DNA of 33,736 nt from Roseateles_E sp005503085 (GTDB lineage Bacteria; Pseudomonadota; Gammaproteobacteria; Burkholderiales; Burkholderiaceae_C), in NCBI RefSeq assembly GCF_028462495.1, contig NZ_JAQOWX010000061.1, positions 1 through 33,736 on the forward strand, written 5' to 3'. Under the pieces are notes generated by a model that saw nothing but the letters and a program-made list of their open reading frames with translations, did no database searches and was not told the origin of the DNA. Positions 23,747-31,600 of this stretch are shown one piece after another. The position numbers and the translations under genes were made by a program. Position 1 is the first letter of the stretch. Each line of letters starts with the position of its first letter.

Positions 23747-25597
23747 ATGAGCCGTATCGAGGCGGTCAACGATTTCGTCGTCAAGTTCGCCAATGTCAAC
23801 GGCTCGGGCTCGGCCTCGGCCAACGAACTGTTCGCGAAAGCGATCCTGCGCATGGGCGTGCCGGTCAGCCCGCGCAATATCTTCCCCAGCAATATCCAGG
23901 GCCTGCCGACCTGGTACGAGGTGCGTGTCAGCGAGGCCGGCTGGCTGGGCCGGCGCGGCGGCGTCGACCTGATGGTGGCGATGAATCCGCAGACCTGGGC
24001 CCAGGACGTGGCCGAGGTGGAGCCGGGTGGCTATCTGTTCTACGACTCGACCCGGCCGCTAGGCCCCGAGGCGGTGCCGCGCAGCGACATCCATGTGCTG
24101 GGCATGCCGGTCACCGCCATCTGCAACGCCACCTACGAGGACTCGCGCCAGCGCCAGCTCTTCAAGAACATCATGGTGCTGGGGGCGCTCAGCCAGCTGA
24201 TGGAGATGGACCCGGCCGAGATCGAGACGCTCTTTGCCGAGCAGTACCGCGGCAAGGAGAAGCTGCTGGACTCGAATGTGCGGGCCCTGCACGCCGGCCG
24301 CGAGTTCGCGCGCGATCACCTGGGCCAATCCTTGGAAGGAGGGCTGCGGCTGAAGGTCCGGCGTGCCGACCGCATCGGCGAGCGCATCTTCATCGAGGGC
24401 AATGCCGCCACCGCGCTGGGCTGCGTGTATGGCGGCGCGACGGTCTGCGCCTGGTACCCGATCACGCCCTCCTCCTCGGTGGCCGAGGCCTTCCAGAAAT
24501 ACTGCGCCAGCTACCGGGTCGACCCGCAGACTGGGCAGCACCGCTACGCCATCGTGCAGGCCGAGGACGAGATCGCCTCGATCGGCATGATCACCGGCGC
24601 CGGCTGGCACGGCGCGCGCGCCTTCACCGCGACCTCGGGCCCCGGCGTCTCGCTGATGACCGAGTTCCTGGGCCTGGCCTATTTCGCCGAGATCCCGATC
24701 ACCATCATCGATGTGCAGCGCGGCGGCCCCTCGACCGGCATGCCCACCCGCACCCAGCAGGCCGATCTGCTCAGCAGCGCCTATGCCTCGCATGGCGACA
24801 CCAAGCATGTGCTGCTGCTGCCCGAGGATCCGAAGGAGTGCTTCGAGCATGCAGCGGCCGCGCTGGACCTGGCCGACCGGCTGCAAACCCCGGTCTTCGT
24901 GATGAGCGATCTGGACATCGGCATGAACCAGCGCCTGTGCGAGCCGCTGGCATGGGACGAGACGCGCAGCTATGACAGGGGCAAGGTGCTGAGCGCCGAA
25001 CAGCTGGACGCCGGCGCCCATCAAGGCCGCTACGAGGATGTCGACGGCGACGGTATTCCCTGGCGCACCCTGCCCGGCACCCATGCCAGCAAGGGGGCCT
25101 ACTTCACGCGCGGCACCACCCGCAATGCCCGGGCGCAGTACTCCGAGGCCGGCGCCGACTATCTCTACAACGTCGAGCGCCTGCAGAAGAAATTCTCCAC
25201 CGCCGCGACCCTGGTGCCGCAGCCGGTGCTGAAGCCGGCGGCGGCCAAGACGGTGTTGGGCGTGATCTATTTCGGCTCCACCGCGCCGGCCATGGACGAG
25301 GCCCTGCAGGCCCTGGCCGAGGCCGGCATCCATCTGGACGGGCTGCGGCTGCGCGCTTTCCCTTTCCCGGCCCTGGTCGGCGAGTTCGTGCGCGCGCATG
25401 AGCAGGTCTTCGTCGTCGAGCAAAACCGCGACGCGCAGATGCGCACGCTGCTCATCAACGAGCTGGAACTGAACCCGGCGCGGCTGACCCGCGTGCTGCA
25501 TTTCGACGGCACGCCGATCACCGCGCGCTTCATCACGCAGGCGATCACCCGCCATGTGCATGCCCTCGCCACCACGCCCCGACAGGAGCCGGCATGA
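23747..25597 (+). CDS. korA: 2-oxoacid:ferredoxin oxidoreductase, fused gamma-alpha subunit
   Basis: A 616-residue protein. Residues 1-190 are the gamma domain (NVNGSGSASANELFAKAILRMG, then SEAGWLGRRGGVDLMVAMN). From about 205 comes the alpha subunit, with AWYPITPSSSVAEAF (Y237) and the long TSGPGVSLMTEFLGLAYFAEIPITI and QRGGPSTGMPTRTQQADLL that match 2-oxoglutarate:ferredoxin oxidoreductase. With KorB it decarboxylates a 2-oxoacid with CoA to an acyl-CoA and reduces ferredoxin. The substrate is most likely 2-oxoglutarate by resemblance, but pyruvate or branched acids cannot be excluded. It follows the FAD/ferredoxin gene, and its stop overlaps the korB start by four bases (ATGA). Such gene fusions occur in many aerobic bacteria. 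Confidence 0.9.
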   Translation: MSRIEAVNDFVVKFANVNGSGSASANELFAKAILRMGVPVSPRNIFPSNIQGLPTWYEVRVSEAGWLGRRGGVDLMVAMNPQTWAQDVAEVEPGGYLFYDSTRPLGPEAVPRSDIHVLGMPVTAICNATYEDSRQRQLFKNIMVLGALSQLMEMDPAEIETLFAEQYRGKEKLLDSNVRALHAGREFARDHLGQSLEGGLRLKVRRADRIGERIFIEGNAATALGCVYGGATVCAWYPITPSSSVAEAFQKYCASYRVDPQTGQHRYAIVQAEDEIASIGMITGAGWHGARAFTATSGPGVSLMTEFLGLAYFAEIPITIIDVQRGGPSTGMPTRTQQADLLSSAYASHGDTKHVLLLPEDPKECFEHAAAALDLADRLQTPVFVMSDLDIGMNQRLCEPLAWDETRSYDRGKVLSAEQLDAGAHQGRYEDVDGDGIPWRTLPGTHASKGAYFTRGTTRNARAQYSEAGADYLYNVERLQKKFSTAATLVPQPVLKPAAAKTVLGVIYFGSTAPAMDEALQALAEAGIHLDGLRLRAFPFPALVGEFVRAHEQVFVVEQNRDAQMRTLLINELELNPARLTRVLHFDGTPITARFITQAITRHVHALATTPRQEPA

Positions 25598-26646
25598 CCT
25601 ACCTCGCCAAACCCAAGCTCCATCACCCATCGCTGCAGAAGAATGCGGTCGGCTACACCCGGCGCGACTACGAGGGCAAGGTCTCAACCCTGTGCGCCGG
25701 CTGCGGCCACGATTCCGTTTCGGCCGCCATCGTCCAGGCCTGCTGGCAGCTGGACATCGCGCCGCACCGCGTCGCCAAGCTCTCGGGTATAGGCTGCAGC
25801 TCCAAGACCCCGGACTACTTCCTCGGCGCCAGCCATGGCTTCAACACCGTGCACGGCCGCATGCCCAGTGTGCTGACCGGCGCCAACCTGGCCAACCGCG
25901 AGCTGCTCTACCTGGGCATCAGCGGCGACGGCGACTCGGCCTCGATAGGCCTGGGCCAGTTTGCCCACGCGATGCGCCGGGGTGTGGCCATGGTCTATAT
26001 CGTCGAGAACAACGGCGTCTACGGCCTGACCAAGGGCCAGTTCAGTGCCACCGCCGACCGCGGCTCGACGGCCAAGAAGGGCGCGACCAATCAGGACGCT
26101 GCGATCGACCTGGTCAGCCTGGCCCTGCAACTGGGCGCCACCTACGTCGCGCGGTCTTTCAGCGGCGACAAGAGCCAGCTGGTGCCGCTGATCGAGGGCG
26201 CGATCAAGCATCGCGGCGCGGCCTTCATCGATGTGATCAGCCCCTGCGTCGCGTTCAACAACCATGCCGGCAGCACGCGCAGCTACGACCATGTACGCGA
26301 GCACAACGAGGCGCTCAACCGCATCGACTTCATTGATCTGGCTGCCGAGCAACAAGCCTCAGGCGACGAGGCGCTGATCATGCTGCCCCAGCCCGACGGC
26401 GGCCAGATGCGGCTGCGCCGCCTGCATCCCGACTACGACCCCACCGACCGTATCGCCGCGATGAACCAGGTGGCGGCGCTGCAGGCCGCCGGCGAGATCG
26501 CCACCGGCCTGCTTTTCGTCGACCCGCTCGCGCGCGATATGCACCAGGGCCTGAACACGGTGACCACGCCGCTGAACCGGCTGGGCGAGCGGGAGCTCTG
26601 CCCCGGTGCAGCGGTTCTGGCCAAGATCAACGCGGGGCTGCGCTGA
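25594..26646 (+). CDS. korB: 2-oxoacid:ferredoxin oxidoreductase, beta subunit
   Basis: A 350-residue cytosolic subunit that binds thiamine diphosphate and an Fe-S cluster. The cysteines C34 and C37 are in LCAGCGHDS, with a further C68 in GIGCSS. The thiamine motif begins GISGDGDSASIGLGQ (GDGD 111-114) and ends with NN (139-140) in IVENNGVYGLTKGQ. It is the catalytic partner of KorA and shares a four-base ATGA overlap with it. A GGAG ribosome binding site lies just upstream. Length matches the family (about 340). The FAD/ferredoxin gene, korA and korB together form an apparent electron-transfer operon. The expected product is succinyl-CoA if 2-oxoglutarate is the substrate. Confidence 0.92.
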   Translation: MTYLAKPKLHHPSLQKNAVGYTRRDYEGKVSTLCAGCGHDSVSAAIVQACWQLDIAPHRVAKLSGIGCSSKTPDYFLGASHGFNTVHGRMPSVLTGANLANRELLYLGISGDGDSASIGLGQFAHAMRRGVAMVYIVENNGVYGLTKGQFSATADRGSTAKKGATNQDAAIDLVSLALQLGATYVARSFSGDKSQLVPLIEGAIKHRGAAFIDVISPCVAFNNHAGSTRSYDHVREHNEALNRIDFIDLAAEQQASGDEALIMLPQPDGGQMRLRRLHPDYDPTDRIAAMNQVAALQAAGEIATGLLFVDPLARDMHQGLNTVTTPLNRLGERELCPGAAVLAKINAGLR

Positions 26647-26676
26647 GGCGGCCCTCAAGCCAGGAGCGAGACAACC

Positions 26677-27114
26677 ATGCGCATCGATCCCTATCTCTTC
26701 TTCCCCGGCCGCTGCGAAGAGGCCATCAACTTCTACGTCAGCGAACTGGGTGCCGAGCTGCAGATGATGATGCGCTACTCGGACAGCCCTGAGCCGCCAC
26801 CACCGGGCATGGTGGCGCCGGGCAGCGAGCACAAGATCATGCATGCCTCGCTGCTGATCGGCGGCGCGCTGCTGATGTTGTCCGACGGCGACTGCAGCGG
26901 CGCCGACCCGACCGCCGCCTTCAAGGGCTTCTCGCTCTCGCTGGACTGCGCCGACGAGGCGGAGGCACGGCGCGTCTTCGATGCGCTGGCCGGCCAGGGC
27001 GGACAGGTCACGATGCCCCTGGGCCCGACCTTCTGGGCCCCGCTGTTCGGCATGGTCAGCGACAGGTTTGGCGTTGGTTGGATGGTGGGGGTGGCGGCCG
27101 AGCCCGAGGCCTGA
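26677..27114 (+). CDS. VOC/PhnB-like family protein
   Basis: A 145-residue protein of the vicinal-oxygen-chelate fold, PhnB-like branch. It starts RIDPYLFFPGRCEEAINFYVSELGAE, has a central KIMHASLLIGGALLMLSDG, and ends with GPTFWAPLFGMVSDRFGVGWMV. These patterns are shared by 3-demethylubiquinone methyltransferase-like/PhnB proteins of unknown activity, some of which bind metal or act as glyoxalase or bleomycin-resistance relatives. H49-type and E-type metal ligands cannot be fixed by eye, so I do not assign an activity. An AGGAG ribosome binding site stands before the ATG. It follows korB by 30 bases on the same strand and may be in the same transcript. Confidence 0.85.
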   Translation: MRIDPYLFFPGRCEEAINFYVSELGAELQMMMRYSDSPEPPPPGMVAPGSEHKIMHASLLIGGALLMLSDGDCSGADPTAAFKGFSLSLDCADEAEARRVFDALAGQGGQVTMPLGPTFWAPLFGMVSDRFGVGWMVGVAAEPEA

Positions 27115-27135
27115 TCGATTTTCTCGTGGCGGGTG

Positions 27136-28623
27136 TTACTGGCCCGCTGCCGCCATCGCCTCCAGAGCCTTGAGTGCGGCCGGATGCTGTGGCACCGCCA
27201 GGCCCAGGCGGGCGTTGGCGGCGGCGATCTGGGCGCCCTGGGCGCTGCCGCGAGCGGTCAGGTCGCCGCCCTGGCCGAACACGAAACGGGTCAGCGCGCC
27301 GACCTCGGAGTCCGACAGCTCCGGCGCGGCCAGCAGCAGCGCGGCGGTCGCGACCGTGCTGATCTCGGCACTCTGGCTCGCATAGCTGCCGCGCGCGATG
27401 CGGTGCGCGAACAGACCCGAGGGCGCGGTGCTCAGCCGGGCGATGGCGCGCTCGGACAGCGGCAGCAGGCGTAGCGGCAGCTCGGACAGTGCCTCGCGGA
27501 TGCTGTCGGCCGGCACGCCGATGACCTGGATCAGCGCATCGACCCGGCCCTGGCGCAGCGCCACCAGGGCTTCGCCCAGCGGCAGCTCGACGGCCCGGAT
27601 GTCCGCATCGGCCAGCTCATGGGCGCGCAGCACGCGCAGCGCGGTCAGCCGCGAGGCCGAGCCCGGCACGCCGATCGCGATGCGCTGGCCGCGCAGATCG
27701 GCCACCGTCCTGGCCTTCGAGTCGGCCGCGACCAGGACATGGACCGGCTCCGGATAGAGGCTGCCGATGGCGCGCAGCGCGGCCTCGGGTCCGTCGGCGG
27801 CGAACTCGCCGCTGCCCTGGTAGGCCGCCAGCGCCGCGTCGCCCTGGGCCAGCGCCAGCGACACCTTGCCGGCGCGCAGCAGGCGCAGGTTCTCGTCGCC
27901 GCCGCGCGTCACCAGCGGCACGGTGCGCGCGCCCTGCTGCGACGACAGGGCCTGCACAAAGCGCAGATACTGGCCGCGCTCCGGGCCGGCGGCGATCGCA
28001 TAGCCGTCGGCCGCGCGGGCCAGGCGGGCGCGTATCGCCGCATGGGCGGCGGCGAGCTCCTCCTCGATCATCGCGGCCTGCGTCGGCGCCGAGTCTCGCG
28101 ACACCGCCTCCACCACCTTGCGCATCGCATCCAGCAAGGTCGCGGCGCGGCCGGCCGGCGCATTGCTGGCATAGCTGGGCGCGGTGGCGGGCTGGTAGCC
28201 GCCGGGCGCCACGGCCTGCCATTGATCGCCGTCGCGCTGGTAGAGCGCCGTGCCATGGACGCGCACGAGGTCGCCGGCCTTGTTGCCGCCGGCCGTGATG
28301 CCCACCAGGCCTTTGGGCCCGGCGCCCAGCGCCGACACCAGACCGGCCACGCCGGGCGAGTCCCAGCCGCCGAAGTCGAAGTCGCGGTTCAGGCGCAGCG
28401 CGATGTCGTAGTAGACGATGCGGCGCGTCTGGCCGTCCGGCGCCTTGCTGTCGGACTGCGAGCCGCGGCGCTGCAGCTCGTGCAGGCTGACCGTGCCCTC
28501 GGGCAGGGCCTGGGCCAGGCGGACCTGCAGATCGCGCTGCAAGGTGTCGGTGTCGGCGACGCGGCCGCAGGCGATCAGCAGCGGCAGCAGCACGAGGCCG
28601 ATGAACAGGGTTCGTAACGTCAT
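27136..28623 (-). CDS. TAXI-type TRAP transporter solute-binding lipoprotein
   Basis: A 495-residue exported protein with lipobox LLIAC (Cys19) after a hydrophobic signal. The C-terminal half, about 210-495, is the TAXI domain: LVTRGGDENLRLLRAGKVSLALAQGDAA, KARTVADLRGQRIAIGVPGSASRLTALRVL, and VDALIQVIGVPADSIREA. The first about 190 residues after the signal are an extra domain not seen in ordinary TAXI proteins (about 320 residues). It contains RRIVYYDIALRLNRDFDFGGWD. TRAP membrane subunits are not beside it, so the partner permease is elsewhere or it serves as a sensor. It lies downstream of gltS on the minus strand. Substrate unknown; TAXI proteins often bind small organic acids or glutamate. 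Confidence 0.82.
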   Translation of the reverse strand: MTLRTLFIGLVLLPLLIACGRVADTDTLQRDLQVRLAQALPEGTVSLHELQRRGSQSDSKAPDGQTRRIVYYDIALRLNRDFDFGGWDSPGVAGLVSALGAGPKGLVGITAGGNKAGDLVRVHGTALYQRDGDQWQAVAPGGYQPATAPSYASNAPAGRAATLLDAMRKVVEAVSRDSAPTQAAMIEEELAAAHAAIRARLARAADGYAIAAGPERGQYLRFVQALSSQQGARTVPLVTRGGDENLRLLRAGKVSLALAQGDAALAAYQGSGEFAADGPEAALRAIGSLYPEPVHVLVAADSKARTVADLRGQRIAIGVPGSASRLTALRVLRAHELADADIRAVELPLGEALVALRQGRVDALIQVIGVPADSIREALSELPLRLLPLSERAIARLSTAPSGLFAHRIARGSYASQSAEISTVATAALLLAAPELSDSEVGALTRFVFGQGGDLTARGSAQGAQIAAANARLGLAVPQHPAALKALEAMAAAGQ

Positions 28624-28681
28624 CTCAGTTGTCCATTCCGCGCCCGTGACGCATAAGAATTTGTGTTCCGGGCCGAACGCC

Positions 28682-28715
28682 GTCCCCTCGGGGGACCGGC
28701 CAAGGTAGTCCTTGG
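28682..28715. repeat. Two adjacent GC-rich hairpins between gltS and the TAXI gene
   Basis: GTCCCC-TCG-GGGGAC (28682-28696), then CCAAGG-TAGT-CCTTGG (28700-28715), both with perfect 6-base stems. They share the TCG loop and the CCAAGG/CTTGG arms with the element at 23686-23721. They may terminate or stabilise the gltS transcript. Confidence 0.6.
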
Positions 28716-28734
28716 ACGAGGGGTTGGTCTCACT

Positions 28735-30011
28735 TCAGCCTCCGATCAGCGGCAGGGTCAGGGTCAGCACGACCGCGTTCATCAGATCGATGAAGAAGGC
28801 GCCGGCCAGCGGCACGATCAGATAGCTCTGCGGCGCCGGCCCGTAGCGGGCCGTGATGGTCTGCATATTGGCCATCGCGGTGGCGGTCGAGCCCATGCTG
28901 AAGCCGATCAGCGCCGCCGACGAGACCGCGGCCTCATAGTCGCGGCCCATGAAGCGGAAGCAGACGAACACCGTGTAGAGCACGATGAAGACCACCTGGG
29001 CCGCGATCATCAGCACAAAAGGCCCGGCCGACAGCGCCACCTCGACCAGGTTCAGCGCCATCATCGTCGTCACCAGGAACAGCGACAGGCAGACCGTCGA
29101 GATCAGCTCCGATGCCCGGTCGTCCAGGCGCATGCGAGCGAAGGGCAGCAGATTGCGTATCGCGACCCCGACCACCATGCACCACAGAAAGCTCGGTATC
29201 GTCACCGCGCCGCCGCCGAAGCGCCCGGCCAGCCATTGGCCGGCCACCACGGCGGCCAGGATGCCGGCCAGCGCGCCCATCATGCCCAGGCTGTTCAGCG
29301 TGGGTTCGGGCTCATGCCGTGGCTGCGCATCGGTGCCGCCCGCAGCGGCGGTCGCCCCGGCGCGCAGGCCGTGGCGCCTGATCAGGTACTGGGCCACCGG
29401 GCCGGCAATGATGCCGCCGACGATCAGGCCCAGCGTCGCCACCGTCATCGACAGCTCCATCACCGACTGCAGATTGTTGACCTCGGCAAAGCGCTCGGCG
29501 TAGGCCGCGCCTGTGCCATGGCCGCCGACCAGCGTGATCGAGCCGCCGACCAGACCGAAGATCGGGTGCTGGTCCAGCGCCAGCGCGACCGCGATGCCGA
29601 CCCCGTTCTGCACCAGGATGTAGNGCCGCCGACCAGACCGAAGATCGGGTGCTGGTCCAGCGCCAGCGCGACCGCGATGCCGACCCCGTTCTGCACCAGG
29701 ATGTAGGGGAACAGCACCAGCAGAAAGATCAGCAGCGCCCGCCCGCCGCGCCCCAGCATGCGCAGATCGGCGCACATGCCGACGCCGGCAAAGAACATCA
29801 GCAGCAGCACCGGCTTGAGCGTCTGGTCGATCTCCAGCCTGAAGTCGGTGGCGGCAAAAACCAGCGAGGCCAGCGCCGCGAACAGCAGACCGCCGGTGAT
29901 CGGGTCGGGGATGTTGTAGCGCGACAGCAGGCCGATGCGGCGATTCAGCAGGCTGCCGATCAGCAGCACGACGGTGGCCGCCAGCAGCGAGGCGAGGGGA
30001 TCCAGACTCAT
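28735..30011 (-). CDS. gltS: Sodium/glutamate symporter GltS, disrupted by an assembly duplication
   Basis: An inner-membrane protein of the GltS family with about 10-12 hydrophobic segments. Key pieces: NRRIGLLSRYNIPDPITGGLL, LMFFAGVGMCADLRML, SITLVGGHGTGAAYAERFAE, and GSTATAMANMQTITARYGPAPQSYLIVPLAGAFFIDLMN, matching the E. coli protein. As given, the frame is broken. The 82 bases at 29542-29623 are repeated at 29625-29706 with an N between, adding 83 bases. Removing one copy and the N leaves 1194 bases, a single 397-residue frame close to the 401 of E. coli GltS. Start MSLDPLASLL is preceded by AGGAAG. It imports glutamate with sodium. Confidence 0.92.
29542..29706. repeat. Perfect 82-nt tandem duplication around one N (assembly join artefact)
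   Basis: 29542-29623 and 29625-29706 are identical, separated by a single N at 29624. The duplication breaks gltS. An N exactly at the junction is what results from placing two contig ends that overlap next to each other without merging. Confidence 0.95.
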
Positions 30012-30285
30012 TGAACTTCCTAAGGTGGTGGCCGGGGTCGGCCGCGAGCATGGCCCCGATTGTCCAATCCTGATGCGCATCAAGAGTTCCGCGGCTTCCC
30101 CGCCGCGTTGTGCGATGTTTCGCGCGGCCGAGCGGCGCCGTGCGCGGCGGCGCCCGAGCGCACGGTATCCTCGGACACGCGGCACTTGCGGACACTCCGA
30201 TTTCCAGGCGACGCGTTTTCAGGGCGCATCATCGATCCGCCTTCCTTGCTTCCTTGTTTCTGCTTCGCCGGCCTGTTTCGCTCCG
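30012..30285. other. Divergent intergenic region between gltS and the binding-protein gene
   Basis: About 270 bases without a supported gene. It should carry the promoters of gltS (minus) and the binding protein (plus). I see no clear -35/-10 pair, strong hairpin or repeat in it. Confidence 0.5.
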
Positions 30286-31446
30286 ATGTCCTTGTCTTTC
30301 AAACTGCCTGCTCTTGCGGGACTTCTGCAGGGTTGCCGCCTGCTGTGTGCCGCCGCCCTGCTGTCGGGCGGCCTGGCAGCGGCCAGCGAGGAGGGCGCCG
30401 AGATCGTGCTCGGCAGCTCGGCGGCGCTCAGCGGGCCGGCCTCGGCGCTGGGCCAGCGCTATCACCTGGGCGCCCGGGCGGCCTTCGAGCAGCTCAACAA
30501 GCAGGGCGGCATTCAGGGCCGGCGTGTCGCGGTCGATCTGCAGGACGATGGCTACGAGCCCGACCGCGCGGAAGCCAATACCGTGGCCCTGCTGCAGGAT
30601 GCGCGGGTGCTGGCCCTGTTCGGCTATATCGGCACCCCCACCAGCCGGGTCGCCCTGCCGCATCGGCGGCGCGCCGGCAATATCGCGATTCTCGGGCCCT
30701 TCACCGGCGCCAGCCTGCTGTGGGATGAGCGCAGCCACCCGAACGTCTTCAATGTGCGCGCCAGCTATCAGCAGGAAAGCCACGCCCTGGTCCGTGCCAT
30801 CAAGGCCAGCGGCGCGCGCCGCATCAATATCATGGTGCAGGCCGATCCCTTCGGCCGTGCCGGGCTGGAGGCGATGCGCGAGGCCACCGGGGCCGCCGGT
30901 CTCGAGATGGTGGCCACCGCCACCGTCAGGCGCAACAGCACCGAGGTGGCCGAGGCCGTCCACACCCTGGTGCGGCAGCACAGCGCCGACGCCATCTTCA
31001 TGGTCAGCACCTATGAGACCTGCGCCGCCTTCATGCGCCAGGCCCATGCCCAGGGCTTTCGCGGGCGTTTCTACACCCTGTCCTTTGCCGGGCTCGAGCC
31101 TTTGCGCACCGCGCTGCAGGATGAGCCCGAGCTCAGCGGCCGCCTGACCCTGGCCCAGGTGGTGCCCGACGCCGAGGACCGCAGCGTGCCGGTGGTGGCT
31201 GCCTATCAGCGCGCGATGCGCGAGGCCGGCGAGCGCCAGTTCGACAGCATCAGCCTGGAGGGCTATCTGGCCGCCCGCGTGATGAGCGAAGGCCTGCGCA
31301 AGGCCAGGCCGCCGCTGACGCGGGCCAGCCTATTGCGCAGCCTGCAGACCCTGGGCGATCTGGACCTGGGTGGCTTTGCGGTGCACTACCGCGAGGACGA
31401 CCGGCGCGGCTCGTCCTATGTGGCCCTGCGCCGCCTGATCGACTGA
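30286..31446 (+). CDS. ABC-type amino-acid (Leu/Ile/Val-like) periplasmic binding protein
   Basis: A 386-residue exported protein. A signal peptide ends near LLSGGLAAASEEG. It then follows the type I binding-protein fold: EIVLGSSAALSGPASALGQRYHLGARAAFEQLN, VDLQDDGYEPDRAEANTVAL, ALFGYIGTPTSRVALP, and ILGPFTGASLLW. This is the Peripla_BP_6 (LivJ-like) family, which binds branched-chain amino acids or aromatic/organic acids. No permease or ATPase gene is adjacent, so it is an orphan; some such orphans are signal sensors. Start chosen at MSLSFKLPALAGLL, where a signal peptide begins; the open frame runs about 350 bases further upstream but without coding character. No good ribosome binding site is visible. 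Confidence 0.85.
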   Translation: MSLSFKLPALAGLLQGCRLLCAAALLSGGLAAASEEGAEIVLGSSAALSGPASALGQRYHLGARAAFEQLNKQGGIQGRRVAVDLQDDGYEPDRAEANTVALLQDARVLALFGYIGTPTSRVALPHRRRAGNIAILGPFTGASLLWDERSHPNVFNVRASYQQESHALVRAIKASGARRINIMVQADPFGRAGLEAMREATGAAGLEMVATATVRRNSTEVAEAVHTLVRQHSADAIFMVSTYETCAAFMRQAHAQGFRGRFYTLSFAGLEPLRTALQDEPELSGRLTLAQVVPDAEDRSVPVVAAYQRAMREAGERQFDSISLEGYLAARVMSEGLRKARPPLTRASLLRSLQTLGDLDLGGFAVHYREDDRRGSSYVALRRLID

Positions 31447-31588
31447 GAGGCTGAGAGTTTTTCTACTGCGCCGCCGCCATGCGTCGTTGGCCGGTGCTCG
31501 GAATCCTCACGTACAGGAAGTACGTTCCGGTTCCTGCGCGCCGTCCGCCTAGCCTGACTGCGGCTCGCTACGAAAACTCTCAGCCTCT
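31446..31588. repeat. 143-bp imperfect palindromic element with a central hairpin
   Basis: The outer arms are perfect: AGAGGCTGAGAGTTTT (31446-31461) against AAAACTCTCAGCCTCT (31573-31588). Within them, 31451-31514 and 31520-31583 (64 bases each) are about 60% complementary around an AGGAA loop (31515-31519), with central stem ACGTAC/GTACGT. It fills the gap between two convergent genes, starting in the stop codon of the binding-protein gene. It may serve as a bidirectional terminator or be a dispersed palindromic repeat. Confidence 0.8.
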
Positions 31589-31600
31589 GAGCCGTCTCGC

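Noticed and set aside
29542..29706. Genuine tandem repeat in gltS
   Set aside because: The N at the exact junction, perfect identity and restoration of the frame on removal indicate an assembly artefact.
29935..30285. N-terminal extension of the ABC binding protein
   Set aside because: The added residues are Arg/Ala-rich with no domain, and a normal signal peptide begins at 30286.
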